Positions 17,810-27,537 of a DNA stretch of 64,000 nucleotides are shown piece after piece. How positions within the stretch are numbered: position 1 is the first letter of the stretch; every line of letters starts with the position of its first letter. The notes below the pieces were generated by a model that did no database searches, was not told the origin of the DNA, and saw only the letters and a program-made list of their open reading frames with translations. The stretch spans positions 1-64,000 of the forward strand of contig NZ_JAKGBZ010000014.1 in the NCBI RefSeq assembly GCF_021556475.1, in the 5' to 3' direction. The stretch is from Acidiphilium iwatense (lineage in GTDB: Bacteria > Pseudomonadota > Alphaproteobacteria > Acetobacterales > Acetobacteraceae). Both the position numbers and the translations under genes were made by a program.

Positions 17810-19456
17810 TCAGGCGACGGCGTGCGGTGAGGTTTCGGTCGCGCGGATGCGCATCGTCTTCTTGTCGAGCTTGCCGACCGAGGTCTTGTCCAGCGCCTCG
17901 ACGATGACGATCCGGTCCGGTACCGCGTAGCGGGAGATTTCGCCGAGATCGGCACGGGCACGGACATGCGACCGGATGGCCTCTTCATCTTGCGCGGCAT
18001 TCTGTTTGAGCACCACGAAGGCGACCGGGCGCTCGCCCCAGCGTTCGTCGGGCACGCCCACCACGGCGGCCTCGGCAACGCCAGGATGTGTCAGGATGAT
18101 GTCTTCGATCCCGATCGAGGAAATCCATTCGCCGCCGGTCTTGATGACATCCTTCACCCGATCGACGATGCGCAGATAGCCGTCCGCGTCCAGCGTGCCG
18201 ATATCGCCCGTGTGCAGCCAGCCGCCGCGCCAGAGCGCGTCCGACGCCTCCGGGTTGCCGGCATAACCGGGCGTGAGGAAGGGCGAGCGCGCCACCACCT
18301 CGCCCACCGATTTCCCGTCGCGCGGCACGTCGTTCATCGCGTCGTCCACCACGCGCAATTCGACCAGGGTTGCCGGCAGGCCGGCGGAGATGCGAATCGC
18401 GACCTCGGCCTCGTTCCGATTTTCCGCCGCATCCAGAATATCGCCGCGCAACTGCGTCATGGTCAGGATCGGGCAGGTTTCCGACATGCCGTAGGCGGCG
18501 TAGATGTCGAGCCCGCGCGCAAGACCCGCCTCGCACAGCGCGCGCGGCAGCGCCGAGCCGCCGATGATCACGCGCCAGCCGGTGAGATCGATATCCTTCG
18601 CCGCCGGCGCGGTCAGGATCATGTGCATGATGGTCGGCACGCAATGCGAGACGGTGACCCGCTCGGTGCGCAGCAACCGGCAAACCACGTCCGGCAGGAA
18701 CCGCCCGACATAGACCTGCTGCATCCCCATCATCGTCGCCGCATAGGGAAATCCCCAGGCATGAACGTGAAACATCGGCGTCAGCGGCATATACACGTCT
18801 TCGCGGGAGATGCGCCCGTTCAGCCCGGCCATCGCCATCGTCGCCATGATCACCATGGTGTGCAGAACGAGCTGCCGGTGGCTGAACATCACCCCCTTGG
18901 GCAGGCCGGTGGTGCCCGTGGTGTAGAAGGTGGTCGCCTGGGTATTCTCATCGAAATCGGGGAAATCGTGTTCCGCCGGCACCTGCGCGAGCAGCGCCTC
19001 GTATTCGCCGGCAAAGCCTTCGGGAAGGTCCGGCGGCGATGCCTCGTCAGTCATCAGCACGATCGCCCGCAGTCGCGGCAACCGGTCGCGGATCGCGCTC
19101 AGCACCGGCAGGAAATCGCTGTTGACGAACAGGATTTCCGCCCCGGAATGGTCGATCGTATAAGCGATCTGGTCAGGGCTGAGGCGAATATTCACCATCA
19201 TCAGCACCGCACCCGACATCGGCACCGCGAAATAGGCTTCGAGATAGCGGTGGCTGTCCCAGTCCATCACGGCAATCCTGCTGCCCATGGCGGCACCGAG
19301 CCCGGCCAGCACCCCGCCGAGCCGGTTCACCCGCTCGACGAATTGCGGATAGGTGAAGCGCCGGTCGCCGCGATAGACGATCTCGCGCCGGCTCGCCTGG
19401 GCGATCGGCATTTTCAGGATGTGCTTGATCAGCAACGAATAGGGCTGCGCGCTCAT
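17810..19456 (-). CDS. Fatty-acid/short-chain acyl-CoA ligase (DmdB/FadD-like)
   Basis: ANL-superfamily acid:CoA ligase of 548 residues. Motifs are 'FYTTGTTGLPKG' (about 185), 'AAYGMSETCP', 'WLHTGD' and the catalytic lysine in 'TSVGKLDKK' near the C-terminus. 'TPMFHVHAWGFPY' and 'GGSALPRAL' place it in the branch that includes 3-methylmercaptopropionyl-CoA ligase and many fatty-acyl-CoA ligases. The start at 19456 has GGAGGAA a few bases upstream. It runs in the same direction as the prp operon but is separated by a terminator. A role in propionate or fatty-acid activation is plausible but unproven. Confidence 0.85.
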   Translation of the reverse strand: MSAQPYSLLIKHILKMPIAQASRREIVYRGDRRFTYPQFVERVNRLGGVLAGLGAAMGSRIAVMDWDSHRYLEAYFAVPMSGAVLMMVNIRLSPDQIAYTIDHSGAEILFVNSDFLPVLSAIRDRLPRLRAIVLMTDEASPPDLPEGFAGEYEALLAQVPAEHDFPDFDENTQATTFYTTGTTGLPKGVMFSHRQLVLHTMVIMATMAMAGLNGRISREDVYMPLTPMFHVHAWGFPYAATMMGMQQVYVGRFLPDVVCRLLRTERVTVSHCVPTIMHMILTAPAAKDIDLTGWRVIIGGSALPRALCEAGLARGLDIYAAYGMSETCPILTMTQLRGDILDAAENRNEAEVAIRISAGLPATLVELRVVDDAMNDVPRDGKSVGEVVARSPFLTPGYAGNPEASDALWRGGWLHTGDIGTLDADGYLRIVDRVKDVIKTGGEWISSIGIEDIILTHPGVAEAAVVGVPDERWGERPVAFVVLKQNAAQDEEAIRSHVRARADLGEISRYAVPDRIVIVEALDKTSVGKLDKKTMRIRATETSPHAVA

Positions 19457-19574
19457 GGAAAATTCCTCCACCTCTGCGCCCCGTATCGGGCCGGGGCTTG
19501 TCCTCCATTGGATAGGAGCGTATCGCGCCCGTCAATCCCGCTCACCCAGGCGTGGCCCCCCAACAGGAGACGTC

Positions 19575-20354
19575 ATGACCGCGTTGAAATCCCTGTTCGA
19601 TCTCACCGGCAAGCGCGCCCTGATCACCGGCGGCTCGCGCGGGCTGGGGCTGCAGATCGCCGAAGCGCTGGGCGAATACGGCGCGAAAATCGCCATCTCC
19701 GCACGCAAGGCGGACGAGCTGGACGAGGCGGTGCGCCATCTCGCCGGGCTGGGTATCGCGGCGACCGCGCATGTCGCCGATCTCGGCAGGCCCGAGGGCC
19801 CGAAGGCGCTGGCCGATGCGGTGCTCACGCTGCACGGCGAGATCGATATTCTGGTGAACAACGCGGGTGCTACCTGGGGTGCCCCGGCAACCGATGTCAC
19901 CGCCGAGGCCTGGGCGCGGGTGATGAACCTGAATGTTAACAATCTGTTCTTTCTGACCCAGGACATCGCCCGGCGTTCGATGCTCCCGCGCCGGGCCGGC
20001 AAGGTGCTGAACATCGCCTCGATCGCCGGGCTGCGCGGCCACCACCCGGACATCACCGGAACCATCCCCTACAATGCCTCGAAAGGCGCGGTAGTGAACC
20101 TGACCCGCGCGCTGGCCGCCGAATGGGGGCCGCATAACGTCACGGTGAATGCGATCGCACCGGGGTTTTTTCCGTCGAAAATGACCAAGGGCATTCTCGG
20201 CCAGTTCGACAAGCAGGTGCTGCATCACACGCCGCTTGGCAAGCTCGGCAATGACGATGACCTGAAGGGTGCGGCGCTGCTGTTCTGCTCCGCAGCCTCC
20301 GGTCATATCACCGGGCAGATCCTCGCGGTCGATGGCGGCACGATGGTCATCTGA
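19575..20354 (+). CDS. SDR family oxidoreductase
   Basis: Classical short-chain dehydrogenase of 259 residues. The cofactor motif is 'TGGSRGLGLQ' (about 18-27), NNAG is present, and the catalytic Ser and YxxxK are in 'NIASIAGL' and 'PYNASKGAV'. The C-terminus 'GQILAVDGGTMVI' is typical. It resembles gluconate 5-dehydrogenase or RhlG-like 3-oxoacyl reductases, but the substrate is unknown. ATG 19575 follows a CAGGAG ribosome site. It is divergent from the acyl-CoA ligase (118 bp between) and followed six bases later by a small kinase. Confidence 0.88.
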   Translation: MTALKSLFDLTGKRALITGGSRGLGLQIAEALGEYGAKIAISARKADELDEAVRHLAGLGIAATAHVADLGRPEGPKALADAVLTLHGEIDILVNNAGATWGAPATDVTAEAWARVMNLNVNNLFFLTQDIARRSMLPRRAGKVLNIASIAGLRGHHPDITGTIPYNASKGAVVNLTRALAAEWGPHNVTVNAIAPGFFPSKMTKGILGQFDKQVLHHTPLGKLGNDDDLKGAALLFCSAASGHITGQILAVDGGTMVI

Positions 20355-20360
20355 GCCGTC

Positions 20361-20870
20361 ATGCTCATCGTGGTTGCCGGACTGCCCGGCACCGGAAAAA
20401 GCACTCTCGCGAAGGCGATCGCGCGCGAGCGGGAAGCGGTCTATCTGCGGATCGACACGATCGAGCAGGCGATCCGCGACGCGAACGGCGTCATGGGCGA
20501 TGTCGGACCGGCCGGCTATGTCGCGGCCTATGCGCTGGCTTTGGACAATCTGCGCCTTGGCCGCATCGTCGTTGCCGATTCGACCAACCGGCTGATGATA
20601 ACCCGCAAGGCTTTCCGCGCGACCGCATTGGCGGCGGCGGCATCGTTGATCGAAATCGAATTGATCTGCTCCGATCAGGCGGAACACCGGCGCCGCGTCG
20701 AAACAAGGTCCATCGACATCCCCGGTCTGTCGGCACCCGACTGGGCAGGCGTAGGCAGGCAAGCCGCCGAAACCGAACCCTGGGACCGCCCGCCGATCAG
20801 GCTCGACACCGCCGGCCGCACGATTGCCGAGTCGATCGCCGAATTGTCGGCTCTCATCGACCGGCATTAG
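20361..20870 (+). CDS. P-loop AAA-type ATP-binding protein / small kinase
   Basis: A 169-residue P-loop protein with Walker A GLPGTGKST (8-16) at the very N-terminus, an LID-like Arg-containing segment ('RRRVETRS') and a DxxT-like 'RIDTIEQAI' after strand 2. This is the layout of the AAA_33 group, whose members phosphorylate small molecules such as gluconate, tRNA or antibiotics. The target is unknown. It follows the SDR with a six-base gap and is likely co-transcribed. Confidence 0.75.
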   Translation: MLIVVAGLPGTGKSTLAKAIAREREAVYLRIDTIEQAIRDANGVMGDVGPAGYVAAYALALDNLRLGRIVVADSTNRLMITRKAFRATALAAAASLIEIELICSDQAEHRRRVETRSIDIPGLSAPDWAGVGRQAAETEPWDRPPIRLDTAGRTIAESIAELSALIDRH

Positions 20871-20915
20871 ACTATCCGGCTTGATCGAGCGCGCCCGTTA
20901 TGGTCCTGCTCGCGC

Positions 20916-22115
20916 ATGACCCGCTTCACCGCCCGTATCGCCCGCACCAAGCCCGCCGCCACATTCGCCATGGCCGCCCGTGCCCGCGCCCTGCGTGCCG
21001 CCGGGCGGGACGTGATCTCGCTGTCGATCGGCGAGCCGGATCTGCCGACACCGCCGCATGTGATCGAGGCGGCGTATCGCGCGTCGCTGGACGGCCAGAC
21101 CCGCTATCCGCCGATCGCCGGCACCGAGACCCTGCGCGAGGCGGTCGCCCGCAAATTCACCCGCGACCAGAAGCTGCCGGTCGGGCCGAAAAACGTGCTG
21201 ATCACCAATGGCGGCAAGCAGGCGATTTTCGACGCGGTGATGGCGGTGGTCGAGCCGGACGACGAGGTGGTGATCCCCGCGCCGTGCTGGGCCGGCTATA
21301 TCCAGGTGGTCGAATTCGCCGGCGGCGCGCCGGTGTTCGTGCCCTGCCCCGTCGCGTCCGGCTTCCGACTCGACGCGACGGCGCTGGAAGCGGTGATCAC
21401 GCCGCGCACCAAACTGTTGCTGCTGAATTATCCAAACAATCCTTCCGGTGCGGTGGCCGATGCGGCGATGCTGGACGCCATCGCCGGCGTGCTGCGGCGG
21501 CATCCCGATATCGTGGTGATTTCCGACGATATCTACGAGCATCTGATCTTCGACGGCGATTACCGCACCCTCGCCGCCGCGGTACCCGACCTCGCGGACC
21601 GGGTGCTGACCATGAGCGGGGTGTCAAAATCCTACGCGATGACCGGCTGGCGGCTCGGCTTCTGCACCGGGCCGGCCGACTGGCTGGCCGCGATGACACT
21701 GGTGCAGGGCACCGCGACGGCCGGGGTTTCGACGATCAGCCAGGCCGCCGCCGTGGCGGCGCTCGACGGGAATCAGGATCTGCTGGCCGAGCGGCGCGAC
21801 ATTTATCGGCGCCGGCGCGATCTGGTGCTGGCGGCGCTGAGCGGGACACCCGGCCTCGACTGCCCGAAACCCGAAGGCGCGTTCTATGCGTTTCCCTCGA
21901 TCGCCGGCCTGATCGGCCGGACCACGCCCACCGGCCGGCATCTCGCGACCGACGACGATGTCGCCGAGGCGCTGCTGGAAGAAGCCCTGGTCGCGACCGT
22001 GCCCGGCTCCGCCTTCGCGATGCCGGGCCATATCCGCCTGTCCACCGCCGCCGCCGACGCGGCGCTCGCCGAGGCCTGCGCGCGGATCGTAAAATTCTGC
22101 AGAGCCATTCGATGA
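20916..22115 (+). CDS. Class I aminotransferase (aspartate aminotransferase-like)
   Basis: PLP-dependent aminotransferase of 399 residues, fold type I. The PLP lysine is in 'SGVSKSYAMTGWRLGF' (about residue 237), preceded by 'NYPNNPSG' and 'ISDDIYEHL', all typical of the alphaproteobacterial AspC (subgroup I-beta) enzymes. It transfers amino groups between aspartate or aromatic amino acids and 2-oxo acids. Its stop overlaps the following GNAT start by 4 bp. Confidence 0.9.
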   Translation: MTRFTARIARTKPAATFAMAARARALRAAGRDVISLSIGEPDLPTPPHVIEAAYRASLDGQTRYPPIAGTETLREAVARKFTRDQKLPVGPKNVLITNGGKQAIFDAVMAVVEPDDEVVIPAPCWAGYIQVVEFAGGAPVFVPCPVASGFRLDATALEAVITPRTKLLLLNYPNNPSGAVADAAMLDAIAGVLRRHPDIVVISDDIYEHLIFDGDYRTLAAAVPDLADRVLTMSGVSKSYAMTGWRLGFCTGPADWLAAMTLVQGTATAGVSTISQAAAVAALDGNQDLLAERRDIYRRRRDLVLAALSGTPGLDCPKPEGAFYAFPSIAGLIGRTTPTGRHLATDDDVAEALLEEALVATVPGSAFAMPGHIRLSTAAADAALAEACARIVKFCRAIR

Positions 22116-22654
22116 ACGCCCCGGCATTCCTTATCGAGCGGCTGACCGCGCCGGGCATCGCCGGCCGGCGGGAGGCTTTGGCGAATTTGTTGATCGCCTG
22201 CGTGGCGGATGGTGGCTCGCTCGGGTATCGCGCGCCGCTCGCACTGGCTCGCGCCCGCACCGTTTTCGACGAGCTTGCCGACGTGGAACGGAATGGACAG
22301 GCCCTGGTTTTCACCGCATCCGTCGAAGGCGAGATCGCCGGCTGTGTCGCGATCTTCGCGGAAAAGCGTGAGACGGAGCCGCATATCGCCGAACTCGGCA
22401 AGCTGATGGTGCATTCAAGGTTTCGTCGTCATGGTATCGGTGGCGCTTTGGTCGCCGCCGCCGAACGCGCCGCTTTCGAATGGGGCAAAACGCGGCTCTA
22501 TCTGTTCACATCCGATGACGGCATAGCGCCGGCGTTCTACGATCGGGCAGATTACCAACGCGCCGGACGTATCCCGGAAGGCGGCGGCCTGCCCGATGGA
22601 ACATTGGTCGATGCCTTGATCTTCACCAAGAAACTTGCAGGACACGCCGTATGA
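22112..22654 (+). CDS. GNAT family N-acetyltransferase
   Basis: A 180-residue protein with the GNAT acetyl-CoA fold. Motif A is '[20 protein letters not shown]' (about 97-116), with R/Q-x-x-G-x-G/A as 'RRHGIG', followed by '[20 protein letters not shown]'. The layout resembles bacterial acetyltransferases related to tabtoxin-resistance proteins. The substrate is unknown. It overlaps the aminotransferase by 4 bp and the next gene by 4 bp. Confidence 0.83.
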   Translation: MNAPAFLIERLTAPGIAGRREALANLLIACVADGGSLGYRAPLALARARTVFDELADVERNGQALVFTASVEGEIAGCVAIFAEKRETEPHIAELGKLMVHSRFRRHGIGGALVAAAERAAFEWGKTRLYLFTSDDGIAPAFYDRADYQRAGRIPEGGGLPDGTLVDALIFTKKLAGHAV

Positions 22655-23133
22655 CCGAAACACGACCGCCCGTCCCGCCCTTCGATCGCGAAGCGGCGCT
22701 GAAAAAAGTCCGCGCCGCGGAGGATGCCTGGAACAGCCGCGACCCGGTTCGCGTCGCCGGCGCCTATACCAAGGACAGCGCCTGGCGCAACCGGTGCGAA
22801 TTCTTCACCGGTCGCGCGGCGATCGTCGAGTTCCTCGCCCGCAAATGGGCGCGCGAGCTGGATTATCGTTTGATCAAGAGCCTTTGGGCGTTCCACGAAA
22901 ACCGTATCGCCGTGCGCTTTCAGTATGAATATCACGACGACAGCGGTACCTGGTTCCGCGCCTATGGCAACGAGCAATGGGAGTTCGACGCGAACGGACT
23001 GATGCGGCGGCGCGAGGCGAGCATCAACGACAAGCCGATCCGCGAGGCGGAGCGGCGGTTCCGCTGGCCGGCAGGGCCGCGTCCCGCCGATCATCCGGGG
23101 ATCGAGGATATCGGCTTCGGCTCAGAACCCTAG
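22651..23133 (+). CDS. DUF1348 (SnoaL/NTF2-like) protein
   Basis: Small 160-residue protein with an NTF2-like cone fold. The opening helix '[20 protein letters not shown]', then '[22 protein letters not shown]' and '[25 protein letters not shown]', are characteristic of DUF1348. The family's function is not established. It is the last of four overlapping plus-strand genes; its 3' end overlaps the convergent lrgB by 12 bp. Confidence 0.85.
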   Translation: MTETRPPVPPFDREAALKKVRAAEDAWNSRDPVRVAGAYTKDSAWRNRCEFFTGRAAIVEFLARKWARELDYRLIKSLWAFHENRIAVRFQYEYHDDSGTWFRAYGNEQWEFDANGLMRRREASINDKPIREAERRFRWPAGPRPADHPGIEDIGFGSEP

Positions 23134-23856
23134 AAATCTCACCAACAGAGGTGCGAGGATCGCGGTGATCAGCCCGTTGAGCCCGATCGCCAGCGCGCCG
23201 AACGCGCCCGCTGTTTCGCTCTCCAGCAGCAGCCGCGCGGTGGCCAGCCCATGCGCGCCGGTGCCGCCGGCAAGACCCTGAGCGCGACGATCTCCGATCC
23301 GAAGCAGCCGGAAAAACGGCAGACAGACCAGCCCGCCGAACACGCCGGTCAGCAGCACGAAAATCGCGGTCAGCGACGGAATCCCGCCCAGATCCTGGGA
23401 AATTCCCATCGCGATCGGTGTGGTCACGGATTTCGGCGCCATCGAGATCACCACCGCGCGCGGCGCGCCGAGCCAATGGGTGATGACCATGGCGGACACC
23501 GAGGCGGTGACCGATCCGGCGATCAGAGCGACCAGAATCGGCAGCAGGTTGCGCCGCATCGTCACGAAATTCGCATACATCGGCACCGCGAGCGCGACCG
23601 TGGCCGGACCGAGCAGGAACTGGACATACTGCCCGCCACGGAAATAGGCGCGATACGAGGTGCCGGTGATCAGCAGCAGCACCGCCAGCACCGCGATCGA
23701 AACCATGATCGGGTTGGACCACGCCGCATGGCCGGTGCGCCGGTCGAGCGAGGTCGCCCCCTGCCAGACCAGCAGCGTCGCGACCAGGCCGAGCTGCGGG
23801 CCGCTCTGCAGATAGACCCAGACATGATAGAGATCGCCTCCGGCGAACGCGTGCAT
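23122..23856 (-). CDS. lrgB: LrgB family membrane protein
   Basis: Integral membrane protein of 244 residues with about seven predicted membrane helices and the family motif '[17 protein letters not shown]'. LrgB works with LrgA in a holin/antiholin-like or small-carboxylate export system affecting murein hydrolase activity; the exact role in alphaproteobacteria is unclear. Its ATG overlaps the lrgA stop. Confidence 0.88.
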   Translation of the reverse strand: MHAFAGGDLYHVWVYLQSGPQLGLVATLLVWQGATSLDRRTGHAAWSNPIMVSIAVLAVLLLITGTSYRAYFRGGQYVQFLLGPATVALAVPMYANFVTMRRNLLPILVALIAGSVTASVSAMVITHWLGAPRAVVISMAPKSVTTPIAMGISQDLGGIPSLTAIFVLLTGVFGGLVCLPFFRLLRIGDRRAQGLAGGTGAHGLATARLLLESETAGAFGALAIGLNGLITAILAPLLVRFLGF

Positions 23857-24197
23857 CAGCGATCCCCGCGCGCCAGAAGTTGCATCACCGTGCCGGTGAC
23901 GCCAAGCGCCAGCAAGGTGGACACCGGGATCGCGACGGCGATCGCCAGTGCGTCGGTGCGCAGCACGTGCAGCTCGTTGACGATGCCGACGCCGGCCGGA
24001 ACGAAGAGCAACCCGAGCTGTTTCAGCAACCCCTGCGCGGTGTCGTGCACCGGCGGCGGCGGCCCGCCGCGCCGGATCAGCAGCCCGAGAAGCAGGACCA
24101 GCCCCAGCACCGGGCCCGGAATCGGCCAGCCCGCCGCATGGGCGACGATGGTGCCAATCAACTGGCAGACGAGCAGCAGGGACAGGGCTCCGATCAT
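23856..24197 (-). CDS. lrgA: LrgA / CidA family holin-like protein
   Basis: Small membrane protein of 113 residues with four hydrophobic helices and the conserved 'WPIPGPVLGLVLLL' and 'LGLLFVPAGVGIV' segments of the CidA/LrgA family. It is translationally coupled to lrgB. It lies divergent from a PaaX-type regulator gene with only 55 bp between them, so that regulator could control it, but this is only positional. Confidence 0.88.
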   Translation of the reverse strand: MIGALSLLLVCQLIGTIVAHAAGWPIPGPVLGLVLLLGLLIRRGGPPPPVHDTAQGLLKQLGLLFVPAGVGIVNELHVLRTDALAIAVAIPVSTLLALGVTGTVMQLLARGDR

Positions 24198-24252
24198 CTT
24201 CGGTCTCCGATGGCGGCTGGCGTGGGGCGATGGATTGCGCTGTTATCGGCGC

Positions 24253-25110
24253 ATGAACGCTCATGTCGCCGCCATCCTCGCCCGATTGCAAGAGCAGCCC
24301 TCACATACCGGCTCGCTGATCGTCACTCTGTTCGGCGATGCCATCCTGCCGCGCGGCGGCGCGGTCGCTCTGTCGACCATCATCGAACTGTGCGCGGCGA
24401 TCGGGATCGGCTCAGGTGTGGTGCGCACGGCGGTGTCGCGCCTCGCCGCCGATGGCTGGCTGGTCGCGACAAGACAGAGCCGCGCCAGTTTCTACCGGAT
24501 CGGCCCCGCGCGCAGCGGCGAATTCATCCGGGCGGCACGGCATATTTTCGGCCCGGCGCGCCGACAGGGTGTTCACCGGCTTACCATCGTTCTGTCCGAG
24601 CCGGGCGAAGCGCGCGAGGCTGCGCGCGACCGCCTCGCGAAGCTCGGCTTCGTCGCATGGCAGGGCGTCATGCTCGCACCCGAACGGCCGCTTCCGCCGT
24701 CACTCGCGGCAGGCGTGACCGCGTTGACCGCGACCGCCACGCCCGAGGCTCTGCAACGTCTCGCCGCCAAGGCCTGGCGGCTCGAGGTGCTCGGCGAACG
24801 CTACCAATCGTTCATCGAAGCGTTCGAATCTCTCGCCCGGCAGACGAGGCGATTGGATGCGCGCGACGCACTGATCGCGCGCACGCTGCTGATTCACGAC
24901 TATCGCCGCATCATTTTGCGCGATCCGCGCCTGCCCGGCGCATTCCTGCCGGAACAATGGCAAGGCCATGCGGCGCGCGGACTCTGCGGCGCGCTCTATG
25001 CTGACCTGCTCGCCCCGGCGGAGAACTGGCTCGATCGCAACGCGCGCACCGAGACCGGCGATCTCCCGCCGCCCGATCCCAGCCTATGGAAGCGTTTCGC
25101 GAATGGCTGA
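24253..25110 (+). CDS. PaaX family transcriptional regulator
   Basis: A 285-residue protein with an N-terminal winged helix ('SLIVTLFGDAILPRGGAVAL', then 'VRTAVSRLAADGWL') and the PaaX C-terminal domain ('LIHDYRRIILRDPRLPGAFLP'). PaaX represses phenylacetate catabolism genes through phenylacetyl-CoA. No paa genes are in the window, so its ligand and targets are unknown. The 3' end overlaps the convergent TetR gene by 27 bp. Confidence 0.85.
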   Translation: MNAHVAAILARLQEQPSHTGSLIVTLFGDAILPRGGAVALSTIIELCAAIGIGSGVVRTAVSRLAADGWLVATRQSRASFYRIGPARSGEFIRAARHIFGPARRQGVHRLTIVLSEPGEAREAARDRLAKLGFVAWQGVMLAPERPLPPSLAAGVTALTATATPEALQRLAAKAWRLEVLGERYQSFIEAFESLARQTRRLDARDALIARTLLIHDYRRIILRDPRLPGAFLPEQWQGHAARGLCGALYADLLAPAENWLDRNARTETGDLPPPDPSLWKRFANG

Positions 25111-25803
25111 GCGGCCGCAACCTCCGGCGTGACGCGGCAAGGTTCCGCGCAGAAACAGGCAGATCGCGCGCCGGATTCGCGCTTCGAGCTCAACCCTGCT
25201 TGGCGTCTTGCCGATGCCGAGCAGCATCTGCATATGGATTTTACCGATCGCCATTCCGTAGAGCATCTGGGCCGCCTCTTCCGGGTCGCGGACATCGAGC
25301 GTGCCGGCCGCCGCACAACCGGCAAGAAAGCCCTGAAGAACATCCTTGCATGGCTTGGCGCTCTCGCGGTCGAGCAGGCGCGACAGGGTCCTGCCGTGGA
25401 TGTATTCAGCCATGATCAGCCTGAGCAGCGAAACCGTCGACGGACTCAGCACGTGATGCGCCCAGCGGGCCAGCACATCGAACAGCACATCCTCGGGCGT
25501 CCGCCCTTCGGTATGGATCGAGAAGTCGAAGGGTTCGTTGTGCCGCGCGAGAAGCGCCGTGAAGAGCTCTTCCTTCGACTGCACGAGCTGATAGAGCGTG
25601 CGCTTCGACATCCCGGCGGCACCGGCGACATCGTCCATCGTCGCCGCATGGTAGCCATGCCTGAGAAAAACCCGCTCGGCAGCCTTGATCAAGACGCAGC
25701 GCCGCAGCTCGGCGTCGTTCATGCCCTCGCGGGAATTTCGACGCGACGCCGCCGGCTTGCATCGCAACCGGCCTGAAAGAACAATCGAATCAGAATCAGC
25801 CAT
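25084..25803 (-). CDS. TetR family regulator, probable RND operon repressor
   Basis: A 239-residue regulator. The TetR helix-turn-helix is 'ATMDDVAGAAGMSKRTLYQL' with 'SKEELFTALLARH' following, and the C-terminus is an AefR/TetR_C type ligand domain. Starts at 25803 (MADSDS), 25722 (MNDAEL) or a TTG at 25857 are all possible; none has a strong ribosome site. It is divergent from the efflux operon at 25993, the usual arrangement for a local repressor of RND pumps. Confidence 0.85.
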   Translation of the reverse strand: MADSDSIVLSGRLRCKPAASRRNSREGMNDAELRRCVLIKAAERVFLRHGYHAATMDDVAGAAGMSKRTLYQLVQSKEELFTALLARHNEPFDFSIHTEGRTPEDVLFDVLARWAHHVLSPSTVSLLRLIMAEYIHGRTLSRLLDRESAKPCKDVLQGFLAGCAAAGTLDVRDPEEAAQMLYGMAIGKIHMQMLLGIGKTPSRVELEARIRRAICLFLRGTLPRHAGGCGRSAIRETLP

Positions 25804-25849
25804 ATCCGAACAATCATATGCCAAAAATGAGATCGCAGAGAACCTGCCG

Positions 25850-25866
25850 GATTTCAAGAAGAAATC
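25850..25866. promoter_or_regulatory. Inverted repeat, candidate TetR operator
   Basis: GATTTC-AAGAA-GAAATC is a perfect 6-bp inverted repeat with a 5-base spacer in the divergent region between the TetR gene and the efflux operon, five bases upstream of a TTGACG -35-like box. The position fits an operator, but no binding data are known. Confidence 0.4.
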
Positions 25867-25871
25867 GCCTC

Positions 25872-25899
25872 TTGACGCGGATCACGAAAACTCGATAGT
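25872..25899 (+). promoter_or_regulatory. Candidate sigma-70 promoter of the RND operon
   Basis: TTGACG at 25872-25877 and GATAGT at 25894-25899 are separated by 16 bases and lie ~95 bp upstream of the outer-membrane lipoprotein start. Both boxes are close to consensus. Confidence 0.5.
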
Positions 25900-25992
25900 T
25901 TCCACCCGGCACATGAGGAGGCTTCAGCGCGCTGCTGCCGGCAGCATCGATCAGCATGCCGGGGTTCGTAGGCGCGAAAAGTATCAAGCGAG

Positions 25993-27537
25993 ATGATGAT
26001 CCATAACACGTCACGGCTGCTCCGGCCTTTCCGGCCGGTGGGGCTTGCCTGCGCCGCCTTGCTGAGCGGCTGTGCGGTCGGTCCCAACTATCATCCCCCC
26101 AAGGCGCCGCAGGTCTCCTCCTATACGGAGCAGCGCCTGCCCGCACGCACGGTATCCGCCCCCGGCGTCGGCGGTGCTTCGCAAACCCTGGTGCTCGGGA
26201 AAAAGATCGGCGGCGAATGGTGGTCTCTGTTCCACTCGCCTTCGCTCGACTTATTGATCAAGACGGCGCTTGCCAACAACCCGAGCCTGCTCGCGGCGCA
26301 GAACGCGCTGCTCGCGGCGCAGGATACGGTGCGCGCGCAGGAAGGCTCGTTCTTCCCGTCGCTCAGCGGCAGTTTCAATGCAACGCGGGAGCGCAGCCCG
26401 TTCGGGGTTTCGGGCAGTGGCGGGGCGGGAGCGGCCGGCGCGGCATCGTCGGGGGCTTCGCCGTTTTCCTTGCTGAATGCGAGCGTTTCGGTCTCCTATG
26501 CGCCGGATATTTTCGGCGGCGTGCGCCGGCAGGTCGAAAACCTGCGCGCTCAGGCCCAGAATCAGCGTTTCGCGCTGGAAGCGACCTATCTCGCGCTGAC
26601 CGCGAATATCGTCACCGCCGCGGTGACCGATGCGTCGCTGAAGGCGCAGATCGAGGCGACCGATCAAATCATCGCCGCCGAGGAACGCGAATTGCGCATC
26701 TTGCGCCGTCAGGTGGCACTGGGCGGAATTCCGGCGGCGAATGCGCTGACCCAGGAAGCCCAGCTCGCCCAGACCCGCGCGACGCTGCCGCCGCTGCAAA
26801 GCCAGCTCGCCCAGGAGCGCAACCAGCTCGCCGCCTATGAAGGCGTGATGCCGGACCAGTTCCACCTGCCCGATCTCGATCTTGCCGACATCGTTTTGCC
26901 GCGGCACCTGCCGGTCAGCTTACCCTCCGACCTGGTCCGCCAGCGGCCGGATATCCGCGAAGCAGCGGCGACGCTGCATGAAGAAACCGCCCTGGTAGGG
27001 GTGGCGACCGCGAACATGCTGCCGCAGATCACGCTGTCGGCCGGGGTCGGGCACGAAGCGCTGTCGGCGGCGGCGCTGTTCACGCCGCAAACGCTCTTGT
27101 GGAACCTCGCGGCGGGGGTGACCCAGCCGCTTTTCGAAGGCGGCACGCTGCTTTATAAGCGTCGCGCGGCAATCGCGACGATGCGGGAAGCGGCGGCGAA
27201 TTATCAGAACACCGTGGTACTGGCGTTCCAGAACGTGTCTGACACGCTGCTCGCCTTGCAATACGATGCGTCGACCCTCGCCGCCGACACCACGGCGGAA
27301 GCCTCGGCCAAGGCCAGCCTCGCGGTCATCGAACGTCAGTACCGCCTCGGCGGCGTTCCCTACACCGCGGTTCTGACCGCCGAGCAAACCTATCAGACCG
27401 CCGTGATCGCCCGGATCAAGGCGAGTGCGCAGCGCTACGCCGACACCGCCGCCCTGTTCCAGGCGCTCGGCGGCGGCTGGTGGAATCGCCAGGATATCGC
27501 GCACGATGTACGAACCTGCTGTGGAGTTTTGCCATGA
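25993..27537 (+). CDS. RND efflux outer-membrane lipoprotein (NodT/OprM family)
   Basis: Outer-membrane channel of a tripartite pump, 514 residues. The N-terminus is a lipoprotein signal with lipobox LLSGC (Cys about 27) followed by 'AVGPNYHPP', the family hallmark. Two OEP repeats cover the rest, with 'LANNPSLLAAQNALLAAQ' and 'VRQRPDIREAAATLHEETA'. The stop overlaps the adaptor gene start by 4 bp. Confidence 0.92.
   Translation: MMIHNTSRLLRPFRPVGLACAALLSGCAVGPNYHPPKAPQVSSYTEQRLPARTVSAPGVGGASQTLVLGKKIGGEWWSLFHSPSLDLLIKTALANNPSLLAAQNALLAAQDTVRAQEGSFFPSLSGSFNATRERSPFGVSGSGGAGAAGAASSGASPFSLLNASVSVSYAPDIFGGVRRQVENLRAQAQNQRFALEATYLALTANIVTAAVTDASLKAQIEATDQIIAAEERELRILRRQVALGGIPAANALTQEAQLAQTRATLPPLQSQLAQERNQLAAYEGVMPDQFHLPDLDLADIVLPRHLPVSLPSDLVRQRPDIREAAATLHEETALVGVATANMLPQITLSAGVGHEALSAAALFTPQTLLWNLAAGVTQPLFEGGTLLYKRRAAIATMREAAANYQNTVVLAFQNVSDTLLALQYDASTLAADTTAEASAKASLAVIERQYRLGGVPYTAVLTAEQTYQTAVIARIKASAQRYADTAALFQALGGGWWNRQDIAHDVRTCCGVLP

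Noticed and set aside
17966-19939. A 657-codon plus-strand frame opposite the acyl-CoA ligase
   Set aside because: Antisense shadow with biased composition; the ligase motifs on the minus strand are complete.
24198-24252. Operator for the PaaX-type regulator between lrgA and paaX-like genes
   Set aside because: The 55-bp gap shows no convincing inverted repeat.
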